DNA from: Candidatus Cetobacterium colombiensis
Lineage (GTDB): Bacteria > Fusobacteriota > Fusobacteriia > Fusobacteriales > Fusobacteriaceae
Length of the DNA: 64,000 nucleotides
Direction: 5' to 3'
Assembly: GCF_033962415.1 (NCBI RefSeq)
Contig: NZ_JAVIKH010000006.1
Location: 1-64,000, forward strand
Both the position numbers and the translations under genes were made by a program. Below are positions 33,734 to 42,104 of this stretch, piece by piece (position 1 is the first letter of the stretch; each line of letters starts with the position of its first letter). The notes beneath the pieces are model-generated. The model saw only the letters and a list, made by a program, of their open reading frames with translations. It ran no database searches and was not told where the DNA came from.

Positions 33734-33763
33734 AAAAAAAGCTCTTTTTGAAGAGCTTTTTTT
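33734..33763 (+). terminator. Terminator-like hairpin in the leader of the 33791 gene
   Basis: AAAAAAAGCTCTT (33734-33746) pairs with AAGAGCTTTTTTT (33751-33763), ending 27 bases before the ATG. No plus-strand gene lies between the DnaJ terminator and this point, so an attenuator is more likely than a gene end. Confidence 0.65.
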
Positions 33764-33790
33764 AATAAGAAACAACGGAGGTAACATATT

Positions 33791-34342
33791 ATGCCAAAAA
33801 TAACTGTTGCTAATACTGGCGAAGTTATAAAAAATCGACTTTACTTAATCAATCTAATCGACGACTTTCACTATAATCTTCAAAGTAAAGAGGAGAAAAT
33901 TAACTATATATTAAATTTTAACTTAAACCAATTTCCAGCTTTTTTAAGAGATGACTTAGTTCATATTGAAGCTGAACAGGAACTTGAAAAACATCGTTCA
34001 GAGTTTTTCCCAAAATTACCATCTAGATGCGGAGCACAATTTGCCTTTGAGAAATTAGGAGATCTTTTAACTGCTGCTAAAATGTATGGATGGAAGGGAA
34101 CTATTTATAAGATTTCAATAGACACTTCTGAAGAGTATGTAGTTTCAAAACATAATGCTGATATTATTTCTACTATAAGAAAATCAGATTTTAAATCTAT
34201 CACACACACTCTAAAAGATTACTGGACAGGTGAAATAAAGTGGGAGAAATGTCACGACAGAGATCTTCACTTTTTACCTACCACTGAATATCTAATTGAG
34301 GGAAAAATAAATATAATTGAAACTTTAGATAAAACTATTTAA
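33791..34342 (+). CDS. Uncharacterised protein, possibly DUF2441-like
   Basis: A 183-residue soluble protein with CGGAGG before ATG. The central part (HRSEFFPKLPSRCGAQFAFEKLGDLLTAAKMYGWKGTIYKISIDTSEE, residues about 66-115) recalls DUF2441-type proteins, which have an ADP-ribosyltransferase-like layout (short-range PSR...F followed by a helix and a YKI strand). This is only a pattern resemblance. It is divergent from the TonB receptor across the palindromic boxes and is preceded by a possible attenuator hairpin. No partner gene is evident. Confidence 0.55.
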   Translation: MPKITVANTGEVIKNRLYLINLIDDFHYNLQSKEEKINYILNFNLNQFPAFLRDDLVHIEAEQELEKHRSEFFPKLPSRCGAQFAFEKLGDLLTAAKMYGWKGTIYKISIDTSEEYVVSKHNADIISTIRKSDFKSITHTLKDYWTGEIKWEKCHDRDLHFLPTTEYLIEGKINIIETLDKTI

Positions 34343-34358
34343 AGTTTCAAAAAAAGAA

Positions 34359-34386
34359 AAGAGGAAGTTTTTACAAACTTCCTCTT
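34359..34386. terminator. Bidirectional terminator
   Basis: AAGAGGAAGTTT (34359-34370) pairs with AAACTTCCTCTT (34375-34386). It lies between convergent genes and overlaps the end of the TDT transporter gene. Confidence 0.85.
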
Positions 34387-35324
34387 ATTTCTTTTATCTG
34401 GTTTATAACTATTCTTACAATTCTTATAAATATAATTGATATAAAAAATAATGCTAAAGTTGTTGCCCCAACTCCAAAGTTATACCAGAATACTCCTCTA
34501 CTCTCATCTATACTTCTTATATAGCTAGAGTATTTTATAATTGCTGTAGATCCAATTGCCAATGGGAATGTGAAAGACGCATAAACAGGTGTAAATTTTA
34601 GTCTTATAATTTTTACCATTGATATATAAAGTAGTGCTGTCATAAATATCCCTAGTGGGAATAGAAACCCTACCATTGCTGGATTAGGAGTTTCAAATGC
34701 AACTAAATAACCAGCTAAACAAAGATTAGGTGGCGCTGCCATTATGGCAAATGTTGGTAATCTTGCATCATCAATTTTATCAACAAATATAACTCTATAT
34801 AACATCATTGGTAACATAACAATATAAAAGGCAAAACCTATATAAAATATTGCTTGAGCCAGTTGTGGCATCCCCATGACTCCTGAGTTTACTGACGCTA
34901 CAACGACACCAATGGGTGGTACAAACCAACTTGGAACCATGTGTTCAATGTTCCAAGAACGAAATCTATGATATATAAAAGATACTCCAAAAATTAGGTG
35001 TAAAAATATACAAAGTAGCCATAGGCCCTTTCCTAAAGTTGGTGATAACTTATAAAGCACAACTGAAAAGTTCATAAGTGCCATGTCTAAAGTTGGTATA
35101 AAACTTCCAAGTGTTGGGTGTTTTAACTCCTCTTTAAAAACATCAAAGTGTAATATATTTTTTACAATAATAGGCAATAATAACATTAACGATATAAAGT
35201 TTCCAACATATAAAGCTCTTGAATCTAGTACTACTGCTACAGCTCCACTAATTCCAGATACCCCTAAGGCTAAACCTGTAAGGGCCACCGGTAGGTATTT
35301 AAAATAGTTTTTTAAATTCTTCAT
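34371..35324 (-). CDS. TDT-family (TehA/SLAC1-type) transporter
   Basis: A membrane protein of about 317 residues with ten hydrophobic segments. I start it at the ATG at 35324; a longer in-frame TTG lies inside the adjacent IS607 right end. The opening PVALTGLALGVSGISGA and the central FVPPIGVVVASVNSGVMG and AAPPNLCLAGYLVAF segments match tellurite-resistance/dicarboxylate transporter proteins, trimeric anion channels or exporters. The substrate is unknown. A second member of the family begins at 63537 behind the nitrate reductase genes. Here the IS607-type element sits directly upstream of the start, so its original promoter may lie beyond the insertion or may now be supplied by the element. 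Confidence 0.85.
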   Translation of the reverse strand: MKNLKNYFKYLPVALTGLALGVSGISGAVAVVLDSRALYVGNFISLMLLLPIIVKNILHFDVFKEELKHPTLGSFIPTLDMALMNFSVVLYKLSPTLGKGLWLLCIFLHLIFGVSFIYHRFRSWNIEHMVPSWFVPPIGVVVASVNSGVMGMPQLAQAIFYIGFAFYIVMLPMMLYRVIFVDKIDDARLPTFAIMAAPPNLCLAGYLVAFETPNPAMVGFLFPLGIFMTALLYISMVKIIRLKFTPVYASFTFPLAIGSTAIIKYSSYIRSIDESRGVFWYNFGVGATTLALFFISIIFIRIVRIVINQIKEIRGSL

Positions 35325-35332
35325 CTTCCTCG

Positions 35333-35520
35333 CCGTTACCAAATACTTATAAAACTCTATAATTATTTTAATAAAATATATAAAGTCAAAAGTATTATTC
35401 CTTTTTCATAGAATTCGATTTTGTCTACATTTAGAGACTACTCTCGTTTTTATAACTCTCCAAAGGCTTAAATTCCCGCATAACGAACGGTACATATTAT
35501 AGTTTTCTTCTTTAGGAAAC
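35333..35520 (-). ncRNA. Candidate omega RNA (reRNA) region of the IS607 element
   Basis: The region overlaps the tnpB 3' end and runs to the right end, including CGTTATGCGGGAATTTAAGCC and ATACTTTTGACTTTATAT, which are conserved with the mini-element. In known TnpB systems this part yields the guide-RNA scaffold, with the guide taken from the adjoining flank (here the TDT start region). Confidence 0.45.
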
Positions 35521-36627
35521 TCTATAATTTGCCAAATTTATACTTGCATTTAAATCTCTATCCAAAATATGACCACATTCGCATTTGAAAACTCTGTCAG
35601 AAAGTTTTAAATCTTTCTTAATAGTTCCACACTTTGAACAAGTTTTACTACTGGGATAAAATCTAGGTACTTGTATAAACTCTATTCCATTAAATTCAGC
35701 CTTATATTTCATATAAGTTATAAATTTATAGAAGTTCTGTTCTGCTATTGCCTTTGAAAGATGTCTATTTTTCATCATACCTTTAACATTTAAATCTTCC
35801 ATTACAATTCTAGATGGTTTGGTTTTCACTATCTCATTTGTAATTTGGTGAAGATTATTGTTTCGGATATTAAAAATTCTTCTATGAACGAGCCTTATTT
35901 TTTTCTCTAGCTTCACGATATTTCGGCTCTTTTCGTAACGGTTATTCACCTCCCGAGAATTTTCATATTTTCGTGAAACTTGTTTTTGCAATCTTTTTAA
36001 TTTTTTCTTAAACTTTTTAACTCTCTTCGTCTTATTAATGTTTTTATAGATTTTTCCAGTAGAACAAGTTGCTAAATCTTTAACCCCTAAATCTATACCG
36101 ACACTTTCATCAGTTAACTTTACTTCTGGTTTCTCGATTTCTATTCCAACTGAAATATACCAATACTTCCCATCAAAACTAATTCTAGGATTACTATACT
36201 TATTATTCATAGGAATCTGTTCTGAAGTTTTAATCCATCCTACTTTTTCAACTAAGACAAGATTTTCCTTTACTTTTAACTTCTCAGTATCGTTGTAAAA
36301 ACTCGGTTTAACTTTCTTTTTGCTTTTAAATTTAGGAAAACTAGCCTTTTTAGTAAAAAAGTTTTTATATGCAATACAAGCATCTTTTACAGCTTGCTTT
36401 GCTACGTTATTAGAAACTTCTGACAACCAAGAAAGTTCTAATTTTTTAAGTACAGTAATCTCTTTTCTTAAAACATTATCAGAAAGAAACTTTCCACCAT
36501 TTTCATAATTTTCTTTCTGTCTTCCTAAAGTCCAATTGTAGATAAATCTTGCTGTTCCTGTTGATTTCCAAAGTAAAGATTCCTGAGTTTTATCTGGTTT
36601 TAACCTTATCTTCTTCGATAGAATCAT
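35512..36627 (-). CDS. tnpB: TnpB RNA-guided nuclease of the IS607-type element
   Basis: A 371-residue TnpB with RuvC residues Asp179 (VGIDLGVKDLA), Glu277 (RIVMEDLNVKGMM) and DRDLNAS near 355. The zinc finger has CSKCG and CECG pairs. Its C-terminus is slightly short after NLANYRVS, but all active-site parts are intact, so nuclease activity is expected. It overlaps tnpA by 38 bp. It differs clearly from the 29082 TnpB in sequence while keeping the same architecture, so it is a separate lineage. Confidence 0.92.
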   Translation of the reverse strand: MILSKKIRLKPDKTQESLLWKSTGTARFIYNWTLGRQKENYENGGKFLSDNVLRKEITVLKKLELSWLSEVSNNVAKQAVKDACIAYKNFFTKKASFPKFKSKKKVKPSFYNDTEKLKVKENLVLVEKVGWIKTSEQIPMNNKYSNPRISFDGKYWYISVGIEIEKPEVKLTDESVGIDLGVKDLATCSTGKIYKNINKTKRVKKFKKKLKRLQKQVSRKYENSREVNNRYEKSRNIVKLEKKIRLVHRRIFNIRNNNLHQITNEIVKTKPSRIVMEDLNVKGMMKNRHLSKAIAEQNFYKFITYMKYKAEFNGIEFIQVPRFYPSSKTCSKCGTIKKDLKLSDRVFKCECGHILDRDLNASINLANYRVS

Positions 36628-37228
36628 CAGAAATCAACTCCTTTATTATTTTTTTAGCTTTATTGGCTCTTTTACCTTGAAGCCTACAGCTAAAAACAGT
36701 AACTATTTGAACCAAATCTTCTACAAGTTCCTCTTGCTCTGTTTTTTCAGTATTATCAATTACTTCTATTTCTACTGAATATTTTTTACAAAGGTTTTCA
36801 ATAAGTTCATACCCAAATCTAAGTAATCTATCTTTATAAAGAATAACTATTTTTTCAACTTCTCCATCTGTTATAAGATTAACTAGTTTATTAAACCCCT
36901 TTTTATTGTAGTTTACACCACTTCCTATGTCGCTAATTATTTCAAACTGATAGCCTCTTCCTAACATATATAGCTTCACATTATCTATTTGTCTTTCTAA
37001 GTCATCTTTTTGTTTATTAGAACTAACTCTACAATATCCAATTATTTTTCTACTTTTCTTAACAGTGTTTATGCCCAAAAATTTATTAACTTGCTCTTCT
37101 GAATAATATCTATATCCACTATCTGTTTTATGATGTGGAACTAACTTCCCATTGGAATCCCAATTTCTCAATGTTTGACCTGTTACATTTAAAATTTTTA
37201 CCATTTCTCTAGTTGAATAATACTTCAT
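36590..37228 (-). CDS. tnpA: IS607-type serine recombinase (TnpA)
   Basis: A 212-residue transposase. Residues 1-50 form a MerR-like helix-turn-helix (YYSTREMVKILNVTGQTLRNWDSNGKL...GYRYYSEEQ). Residues 58-195 are a serine-recombinase catalytic domain, with the nucleophilic Ser in IGYCRVSSNKQKDDLERQ and the later YKDRLLRFGYELIE segment carrying conserved Arg residues. This order is the hallmark of IS607 TnpA, which moves DNA through a circular intermediate and inserts at short GG-like targets. GAGGTG precedes ATG. Confidence 0.93.
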   Translation of the reverse strand: MKYYSTREMVKILNVTGQTLRNWDSNGKLVPHHKTDSGYRYYSEEQVNKFLGINTVKKSRKIIGYCRVSSNKQKDDLERQIDNVKLYMLGRGYQFEIISDIGSGVNYNKKGFNKLVNLITDGEVEKIVILYKDRLLRFGYELIENLCKKYSVEIEVIDNTEKTEQEELVEDLVQIVTVFSCRLQGKRANKAKKIIKELISDDSIEEDKVKTR

Positions 37229-37347
37229 TTTATTTCACCTCAACTTATTTTAATAGTAAAAATTATAAAAGTCAAAACTTATTTTTGAAATTTATAAATT
37301 TATTCCAACTGTTAAAAGCCTCCCTTTTTTAGTAAAAAATAGAGGGG

Positions 37348-37581
37348 TTACTTTGGAACCCGCTCTCGTGCTTTTATAAATTTTTTATTACAATATAAGC
37401 ATCTGCTACTTAGTTTATCTTCATCTTGAAATTGCTCTGAAAAATCATTACATGGAACTTTTCTACCACAAATCTTGCAGAACTCATTCCGTCCATTTTC
37501 CTGTTCGAAAATAAGACCCATATTTATCGCTATTTTTCTAAATATCTCTTGAATTCTTTTAAAACTAAGGAAATTTAACAT
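37348..37581 (-). CDS. Small zinc-ribbon-like protein
   Basis: A 77-residue protein started at 37581 (TTTGAGGTGATTAAT before ATG; the longer frame has no site). It has two Cys pairs, CKIC near residue 43 and CLYC near residue 66, spaced like a zinc ribbon, and a basic C-terminus (KKFIKARERVPK). The function is unknown. Before the IS607 insertion it was probably the gene directly upstream of the TDT transporter. Confidence 0.6.
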   Translation of the reverse strand: MLNFLSFKRIQEIFRKIAINMGLIFEQENGRNEFCKICGRKVPCNDFSEQFQDEDKLSSRCLYCNKKFIKARERVPK

Positions 37582-37725
37582 ATTAATCACCTCAAAATTA
37601 TTATACACCATTGTACAAAAAATAATCAACATTCCTTTTATATTTTAAATTATTTTAAAGGAATTTTATTTTTTTACAGAAAAAACTAATATAAATATTT
37701 TACTTTTAGGGGAGGATTTTCTGTT

Positions 37726-38487
37726 ATGAAAAAAGTTGTTGTTTTATTAAAAAATGGTAATGATTTAGATCTTATTTTAAAAAGTTATATGGCTTTAAAA
37801 AATCTTTTTAAGTTTGAGATAGTTCCAATTTACATTAGAGATATTGCCTATAAAATTCCAATTAGCGAAACTGTTTTAAACTCTGGTGGCGCTGCTGAAA
37901 TTTTAAATGAAATGGAAGATGATTTTATTGCAGAGGTTCATGCTGCTTTTAAAAAATTTAAAATTGATACAGAGCTTTTAATTCAATCAGAAGTTGGAGT
38001 TGACGAAATTAAAAATCTTTTGAAAACTTCAGATTTACTTATGTTAGAACAGGATAGCTATTTAAACGACTTATTTTTAGATCTGTTAAAAATAGCTTAT
38101 AGACCAATTATTGTTTTAAGAAATACACCTTTAACTTTTGATAATATATCAATTATTTCTAATGATGGTGTTAAAGTTAATAACAGTGTCTATAGTTTTT
38201 TAAATCTATTTCCAGAGTTACTTTTAAAAAATGTTCCCATACTTACATGGAACTGTAACTATGAAAAACACTATTTAGTTGAACTTTTAGAAAATAAAGG
38301 TGTTTCTAGTGATGTAGTAAACTTTAATTCTAAGGATGATACTATTAAAGATTTTTATTTTGCTTTAAATAAATTTAATTTAGTTATTATGGGAAACCTT
38401 AGTCGTTCATTTTTCTTTGAGAAAATAACAAATAGAACTGGAATAAATCTACTTGAAAATTTAAACACATCTATATTTATAGCCTAA
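37726..38487 (+). CDS. Universal-stress-protein-like protein
   Basis: A 253-residue soluble protein built from two alpha/beta halves. Each begins with a hydrophobic strand (KKVVVLLKNGNDLDLILKSYMAL; then DNISIISNDGVKVNNSVYSFL), has a middle KTSDLLMLEQDS or KFNLVIMGNLSRS strand, and ends in a short hydrophobic strand (RPIIVLRNTP; NTSIFIA). The layout is that of tandem UspA domains, but the ATP-binding G-2X-G-9X-G loop is not clear, so nucleotide binding is doubtful. GGGGAGG lies upstream. Single gene. Confidence 0.6.
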   Translation: MKKVVVLLKNGNDLDLILKSYMALKNLFKFEIVPIYIRDIAYKIPISETVLNSGGAAEILNEMEDDFIAEVHAAFKKFKIDTELLIQSEVGVDEIKNLLKTSDLLMLEQDSYLNDLFLDLLKIAYRPIIVLRNTPLTFDNISIISNDGVKVNNSVYSFLNLFPELLLKNVPILTWNCNYEKHYLVELLENKGVSSDVVNFNSKDDTIKDFYFALNKFNLVIMGNLSRSFFFEKITNRTGINLLENLNTSIFIA

Positions 38488-38492
38488 AAAAG

Positions 38493-38516
38493 AAAGGTGC
38501 AGAATTCTGCACCTTT
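38493..38516. terminator. Bidirectional terminator
   Basis: AAAGGTGCAG (38493-38502) pairs with CTGCACCTTT (38507-38516) between convergent genes. Confidence 0.85.
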
Positions 38517-38519
38517 TCA

Positions 38520-39875
38520 TTATATCTCAACTTGTCTTTTTACCTTTATAGCTTCTACTATCTCATCATAGTATTCACCATTTAATTTATAATATTTTCT
38601 ATAAATTACATAACCAAATATTGAAAGTAGTATTGGGAAAACTATCATTAAATATTTTATTCCCATTACTGCTGATGCTGTTTGAGCTACGTTTGGTATA
38701 TATCCAACTAACGATAATCCCATACCTATTAACCATCCACTTACTGCTGATGCTGTTTTTACAAGTAGTGTTTGAACAGAGAAGATAACACTTTCGTTTC
38801 TACTTCCAAATTTAAACTCTCCATAGTCAACAACATCTGCTAACATTACTGTTGAAATTCCTAAAGTTAATCCTGATCCTAACTTTGCAACAACTCCTGC
38901 TATAGCAACTAATGTTCCATTTGTTGGAGCGATTTGTCCAAAGATGAATAACATTAAGAATCCAATAACTGGAAGTGCACAAGCTAAGAAGAATACCTTT
39001 TTTCTACCAATTTTTCTAGATAAAATTGGGAAAGCCATTAATGATCCAATTTCTGCTAATCCAGAAAAACCTACGAATACAGAGAATAAATTTTCTATTC
39101 CTATAACATACTTAAAGTAGTATATTGCAACTCCACCTGAAATCTGTGCCATTAAGTTAAACATTAAAACTGTTCCTATTAATGCTACTAACTGATCATT
39201 TTTTAATATTAATTTAAAAGCTTCTCTTAAATTTATTTTTTCGCTATTTTTGCTACTTTTAACTTGCTCTTTTACATTTGTAACAGTTAAAATCGTTGTA
39301 AAAATAAATACTGCTGCAATTCCTAGAGATAACATTGAGAATCCTCTTCCCTCGTTTCCTTTTCCTAAAAAAGCAATTAGAGGTAATCCAAAACTTCCTA
39401 GAGATAACCAAGCTAAACTTGCAAATATTCTTGGTACTACTGCAATCTCTTCTCTCTCTTTTTTGTCACTTGAAAGAGCTGGTATCATTGACCAAAACGG
39501 AATATCCATAACTGTATAAGTCATTCCCCAAAGTATGTACATAATTGATATATAGATATATAAACTTTTTCCACTAAATGCTTCTGGTTTTGTAAACATC
39601 CCCACAACCGTTATAGCATTTAAAATTGTTCCTATTAAAATCCAAGGTCTAAATTTTCCCCATTTACTTCTTGTATTGTCAACAACCATCCCCATAGCTG
39701 GATCGTTTACAGCGTCCCACATTCTAGCAACTAGAAACAGTGTTCCCACAAACGCTGGGGCTAACCCCAATACATCTGTAAAATAATACATTAAAAATAT
39801 ATAAACTATTGCACAAGCATAATCTTTTCCTAAAGCACCTAAACCGTATGATAACTTCATTTTTAAACTAACCAT
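38520..39875 (-). CDS. GPH-family sugar:cation symporter (MelB-like)
   Basis: A 451-residue permease with 12 membrane segments. It has the GPH signatures LSYGLGALGKDYACAIVYIFLMYYFTDVLG (N-terminus), ARMWDAVNDPAMGMVVDNTRSKWGKFRPWILIG (cation and sugar-binding Asp residues, about 50-80) and a central DIPFWSMIPALSSDKKEREEI. It probably imports melibiose, raffinose or a related alpha-galactoside with Na+ or H+. It is the last gene of the lacI-aga-symporter operon, 21 bp downstream of the alpha-galactosidase. Confidence 0.9.
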   Translation of the reverse strand: MVSLKMKLSYGLGALGKDYACAIVYIFLMYYFTDVLGLAPAFVGTLFLVARMWDAVNDPAMGMVVDNTRSKWGKFRPWILIGTILNAITVVGMFTKPEAFSGKSLYIYISIMYILWGMTYTVMDIPFWSMIPALSSDKKEREEIAVVPRIFASLAWLSLGSFGLPLIAFLGKGNEGRGFSMLSLGIAAVFIFTTILTVTNVKEQVKSSKNSEKINLREAFKLILKNDQLVALIGTVLMFNLMAQISGGVAIYYFKYVIGIENLFSVFVGFSGLAEIGSLMAFPILSRKIGRKKVFFLACALPVIGFLMLFIFGQIAPTNGTLVAIAGVVAKLGSGLTLGISTVMLADVVDYGEFKFGSRNESVIFSVQTLLVKTASAVSGWLIGMGLSLVGYIPNVAQTASAVMGIKYLMIVFPILLSIFGYVIYRKYYKLNGEYYDEIVEAIKVKRQVEI

Positions 39876-39896
39876 GATACTCCTCCCGTGAGTTTA

Positions 39897-42092
39897 TTAT
39901 TTAACTTCTTTTAACTTAAAAATTTTACTTTTAAAATCTTGAGTTTCTGAATCTTTTGAAAAATATCTATCTGGTTGAGGGAACACAATTCCTACGTTCA
40001 TAAGCTCATCTCCGTAAGCTTCATACTCATCATTTATTAAATATTTTTTCTCAGAATCTAAACCTTTTAGTATCACTTTTTTATTGTAACCTGGATTTGG
40101 CTCTGCTAAAATTGTAAAGTGACCAACTAGTGCTTCACCTTTATTTTTATCTACAACCATCCAAGCTGCTGTATTTCCTTCAAAAGGACTTTCTAATCTA
40201 TAGAAATCTCCAAACTGTATAAGGTTTCTATTTTCTTTATAGAAGTCTAAATATTTTGTTACCTCTTCCCCTGTTTCTTTATCAAACTCTAATAGATTTA
40301 ATTCATATCCAAAGTTACCAAAAGCTGCAACATTATTTCTAGTTTTTAAACTTGTCTTTCTAGCTGTTTGGTGATTTGGTATATCTGACACATGAGCTCC
40401 CATTGAAATTAATGGATACCCAAGTGAAGTTCCATGTTGAATATTTAATCTAACTATTGCATCTGTGTCATCACTTGTCCAAACTTGTGGCATATAGTGT
40501 AACATCCCTGCATCGAATCTTCCCCCTCCAGATGCACACGATTCAAATAGTATATGTGGAAACTTTGTTGTTAATTTCTCTAATATTTCATATAGTCCTA
40601 AAATATATTTATGTGGTAAATCTTGGTATGTTATCTCTGTCATGTTTCTATTCATGTCCCATTTAACATAAGTTATTGGAGCTTCAGCAAATCTTTCTGA
40701 TAAAATATCAACGATATAATCTCTTACCTCTTTTTTAGAAAGATCTAAAACATATTGATTTCTTCCCATTGATAATCTTCTATTTTTAACTCCTAACACC
40801 CAATCAGGATGCTCTTCGTATAGTTTACTGTTTTTACTGATCATCTCTGGTTCAAACCATAGTCCAAATCTGATTCCTTTATCCACAACTTTTTCTGCTA
40901 AACCTTTAATTCCATTTGGTAGTTTCTCTAAGTTAGGGAACCAGTCTCCTAAAGATGTTTTATCATCATTTCTTTTTCCAAACCAACCGTCATCTAAAAC
41001 AAATAACTCAAATCCTAAATCTTTTGCTTTTGAAGCCATTGCAACAATTTTCTCTTCGTTAAAATCGAAGTATGTAGCTTCCCAGTTATTTACTAAAATT
41101 GGTCTCTCTTTATCTCTCCATTCTCCTCTAGCGACTCTTTCTCTAAATAACTTATGGAAAGTTTGACTTAAATCGTTCATTCCATTATCACTATAAGCTA
41201 TTATTGCTTCTGGAGTTTGAAAACTTTCTCCACCTTTCAATTGCCATTTAAAATCAAAAGGGTTAATTCCCATAGTCACTCTTGTAGCATCAAAGTGATC
41301 TACTTCCACATGAGCTAAAAAGTTTCCTGAATAAACAAGTGCAAATCCTATACTTTCTCCAGCATTTTCAGTTGTTTCAGGTCTTTTTAAAATTATAAAT
41401 GGATTTTGGTGAGCACTACTTGCTCCTCTCGTACTGTCTATATACTGACATCCAACTTCTAACTTTCTATTTTTTATAAATCTCTCTCTTGCCCATGCAC
41501 CTGATAGATGTATCATCTCATAGTTATAATCAGGTAGATCTAAAGCAAAACTCATAGCTCTATGTATATCTACATTTTCATTACCATTATTTACAAACTT
41601 AGCGTTTCTTGTGATAACATCTCTATCGTTATAAACTGTATATGTTAAGAATAAACTACAATTTAAAGTTTTATCCTCTAACTCTATCTCTAATGTATCT
41701 CCCTCTTCAACACTTTCCATATAAGTTGACGGAAGACCATCTAATTTCTCTTTTCCTTTATAAACTCTGTAACCTTTATATGTAAAATCACTTACTCTAC
41801 TTCTATCTTCACTTTCCAATTGAAAAGCTGGTTTTCTAAAATCTGTAGTTCCATAAGATGGATACTCTTGCTTATAGTATTCTAAAGAAAATCCAGGATC
41901 ATCTTCATGGTGAGCAATTATTCCAATTCCCACTTCTGGTTGGTAGAAAAAGTGTTCAAAGTTATCTCTATGTCTTATTTTTTTACCAAAATACAAGTTT
42001 CCTAATTGTCCATTTTTCATAACGTTAAATATATAACTTACATTCTTACCTTGTAGATGAAACTCTTTTTTTTCTTCGTTTATATTTATCAT
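39897..42092 (-). CDS. Alpha-galactosidase, glycoside hydrolase family 36
   Basis: A 731-residue enzyme started at the ATG at 42092, with GGGAGG five bases before it (a TTG 12 bases earlier is part of that site). Family 36 signatures: VNNWEATYFDFNEEKI, the nucleophile Asp in YVKWDMNRNM, LFESCASGGGRFDAGML, and the acid/base Asp in WTSDDTDAIVRL. No signal peptide, so it hydrolyses imported alpha-galactosides in the cytoplasm, fed by the adjacent GPH symporter. It starts 12 bp after the LacI-type regulator. Confidence 0.93.
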   Translation of the reverse strand: MININEEKKEFHLQGKNVSYIFNVMKNGQLGNLYFGKKIRHRDNFEHFFYQPEVGIGIIAHHEDDPGFSLEYYKQEYPSYGTTDFRKPAFQLESEDRSRVSDFTYKGYRVYKGKEKLDGLPSTYMESVEEGDTLEIELEDKTLNCSLFLTYTVYNDRDVITRNAKFVNNGNENVDIHRAMSFALDLPDYNYEMIHLSGAWARERFIKNRKLEVGCQYIDSTRGASSAHQNPFIILKRPETTENAGESIGFALVYSGNFLAHVEVDHFDATRVTMGINPFDFKWQLKGGESFQTPEAIIAYSDNGMNDLSQTFHKLFRERVARGEWRDKERPILVNNWEATYFDFNEEKIVAMASKAKDLGFELFVLDDGWFGKRNDDKTSLGDWFPNLEKLPNGIKGLAEKVVDKGIRFGLWFEPEMISKNSKLYEEHPDWVLGVKNRRLSMGRNQYVLDLSKKEVRDYIVDILSERFAEAPITYVKWDMNRNMTEITYQDLPHKYILGLYEILEKLTTKFPHILFESCASGGGRFDAGMLHYMPQVWTSDDTDAIVRLNIQHGTSLGYPLISMGAHVSDIPNHQTARKTSLKTRNNVAAFGNFGYELNLLEFDKETGEEVTKYLDFYKENRNLIQFGDFYRLESPFEGNTAAWMVVDKNKGEALVGHFTILAEPNPGYNKKVILKGLDSEKKYLINDEYEAYGDELMNVGIVFPQPDRYFSKDSETQDFKSKIFKLKEVK

Positions 42093-42104
42093 TTTTCCTC
42101 CCAA

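Larger units (their letters stand above)
35333..37321 (-). mobile_element. Complete IS607-type element with tnpA and tnpB
   Basis: A 1,989-bp element on the minus strand. The left end (37321 downwards) reads AGGCTTTTAACAGTT and the right end (to 35333) reads TATTTGGTAACGG. Both match the ends of the mini-element at 24971-25361. It encodes a serine recombinase TnpA and an overlapping TnpB, the standard IS607 arrangement. GG lies at both junctions. Right-end flank: CGAGGAAG then the ATG of the TDT gene. The ends are strongly supported because two copies share them; the exact crossover base within GG cannot be decided. Confidence 0.85.

Noticed and set aside
29082-36627. Either TnpB being an inactive TldR-like transcription repressor, suggested by the positions upstream of genes
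   Set aside because: Both TnpB proteins keep the Asp, Glu and Asp RuvC residues and the zinc finger, so they should cut DNA.
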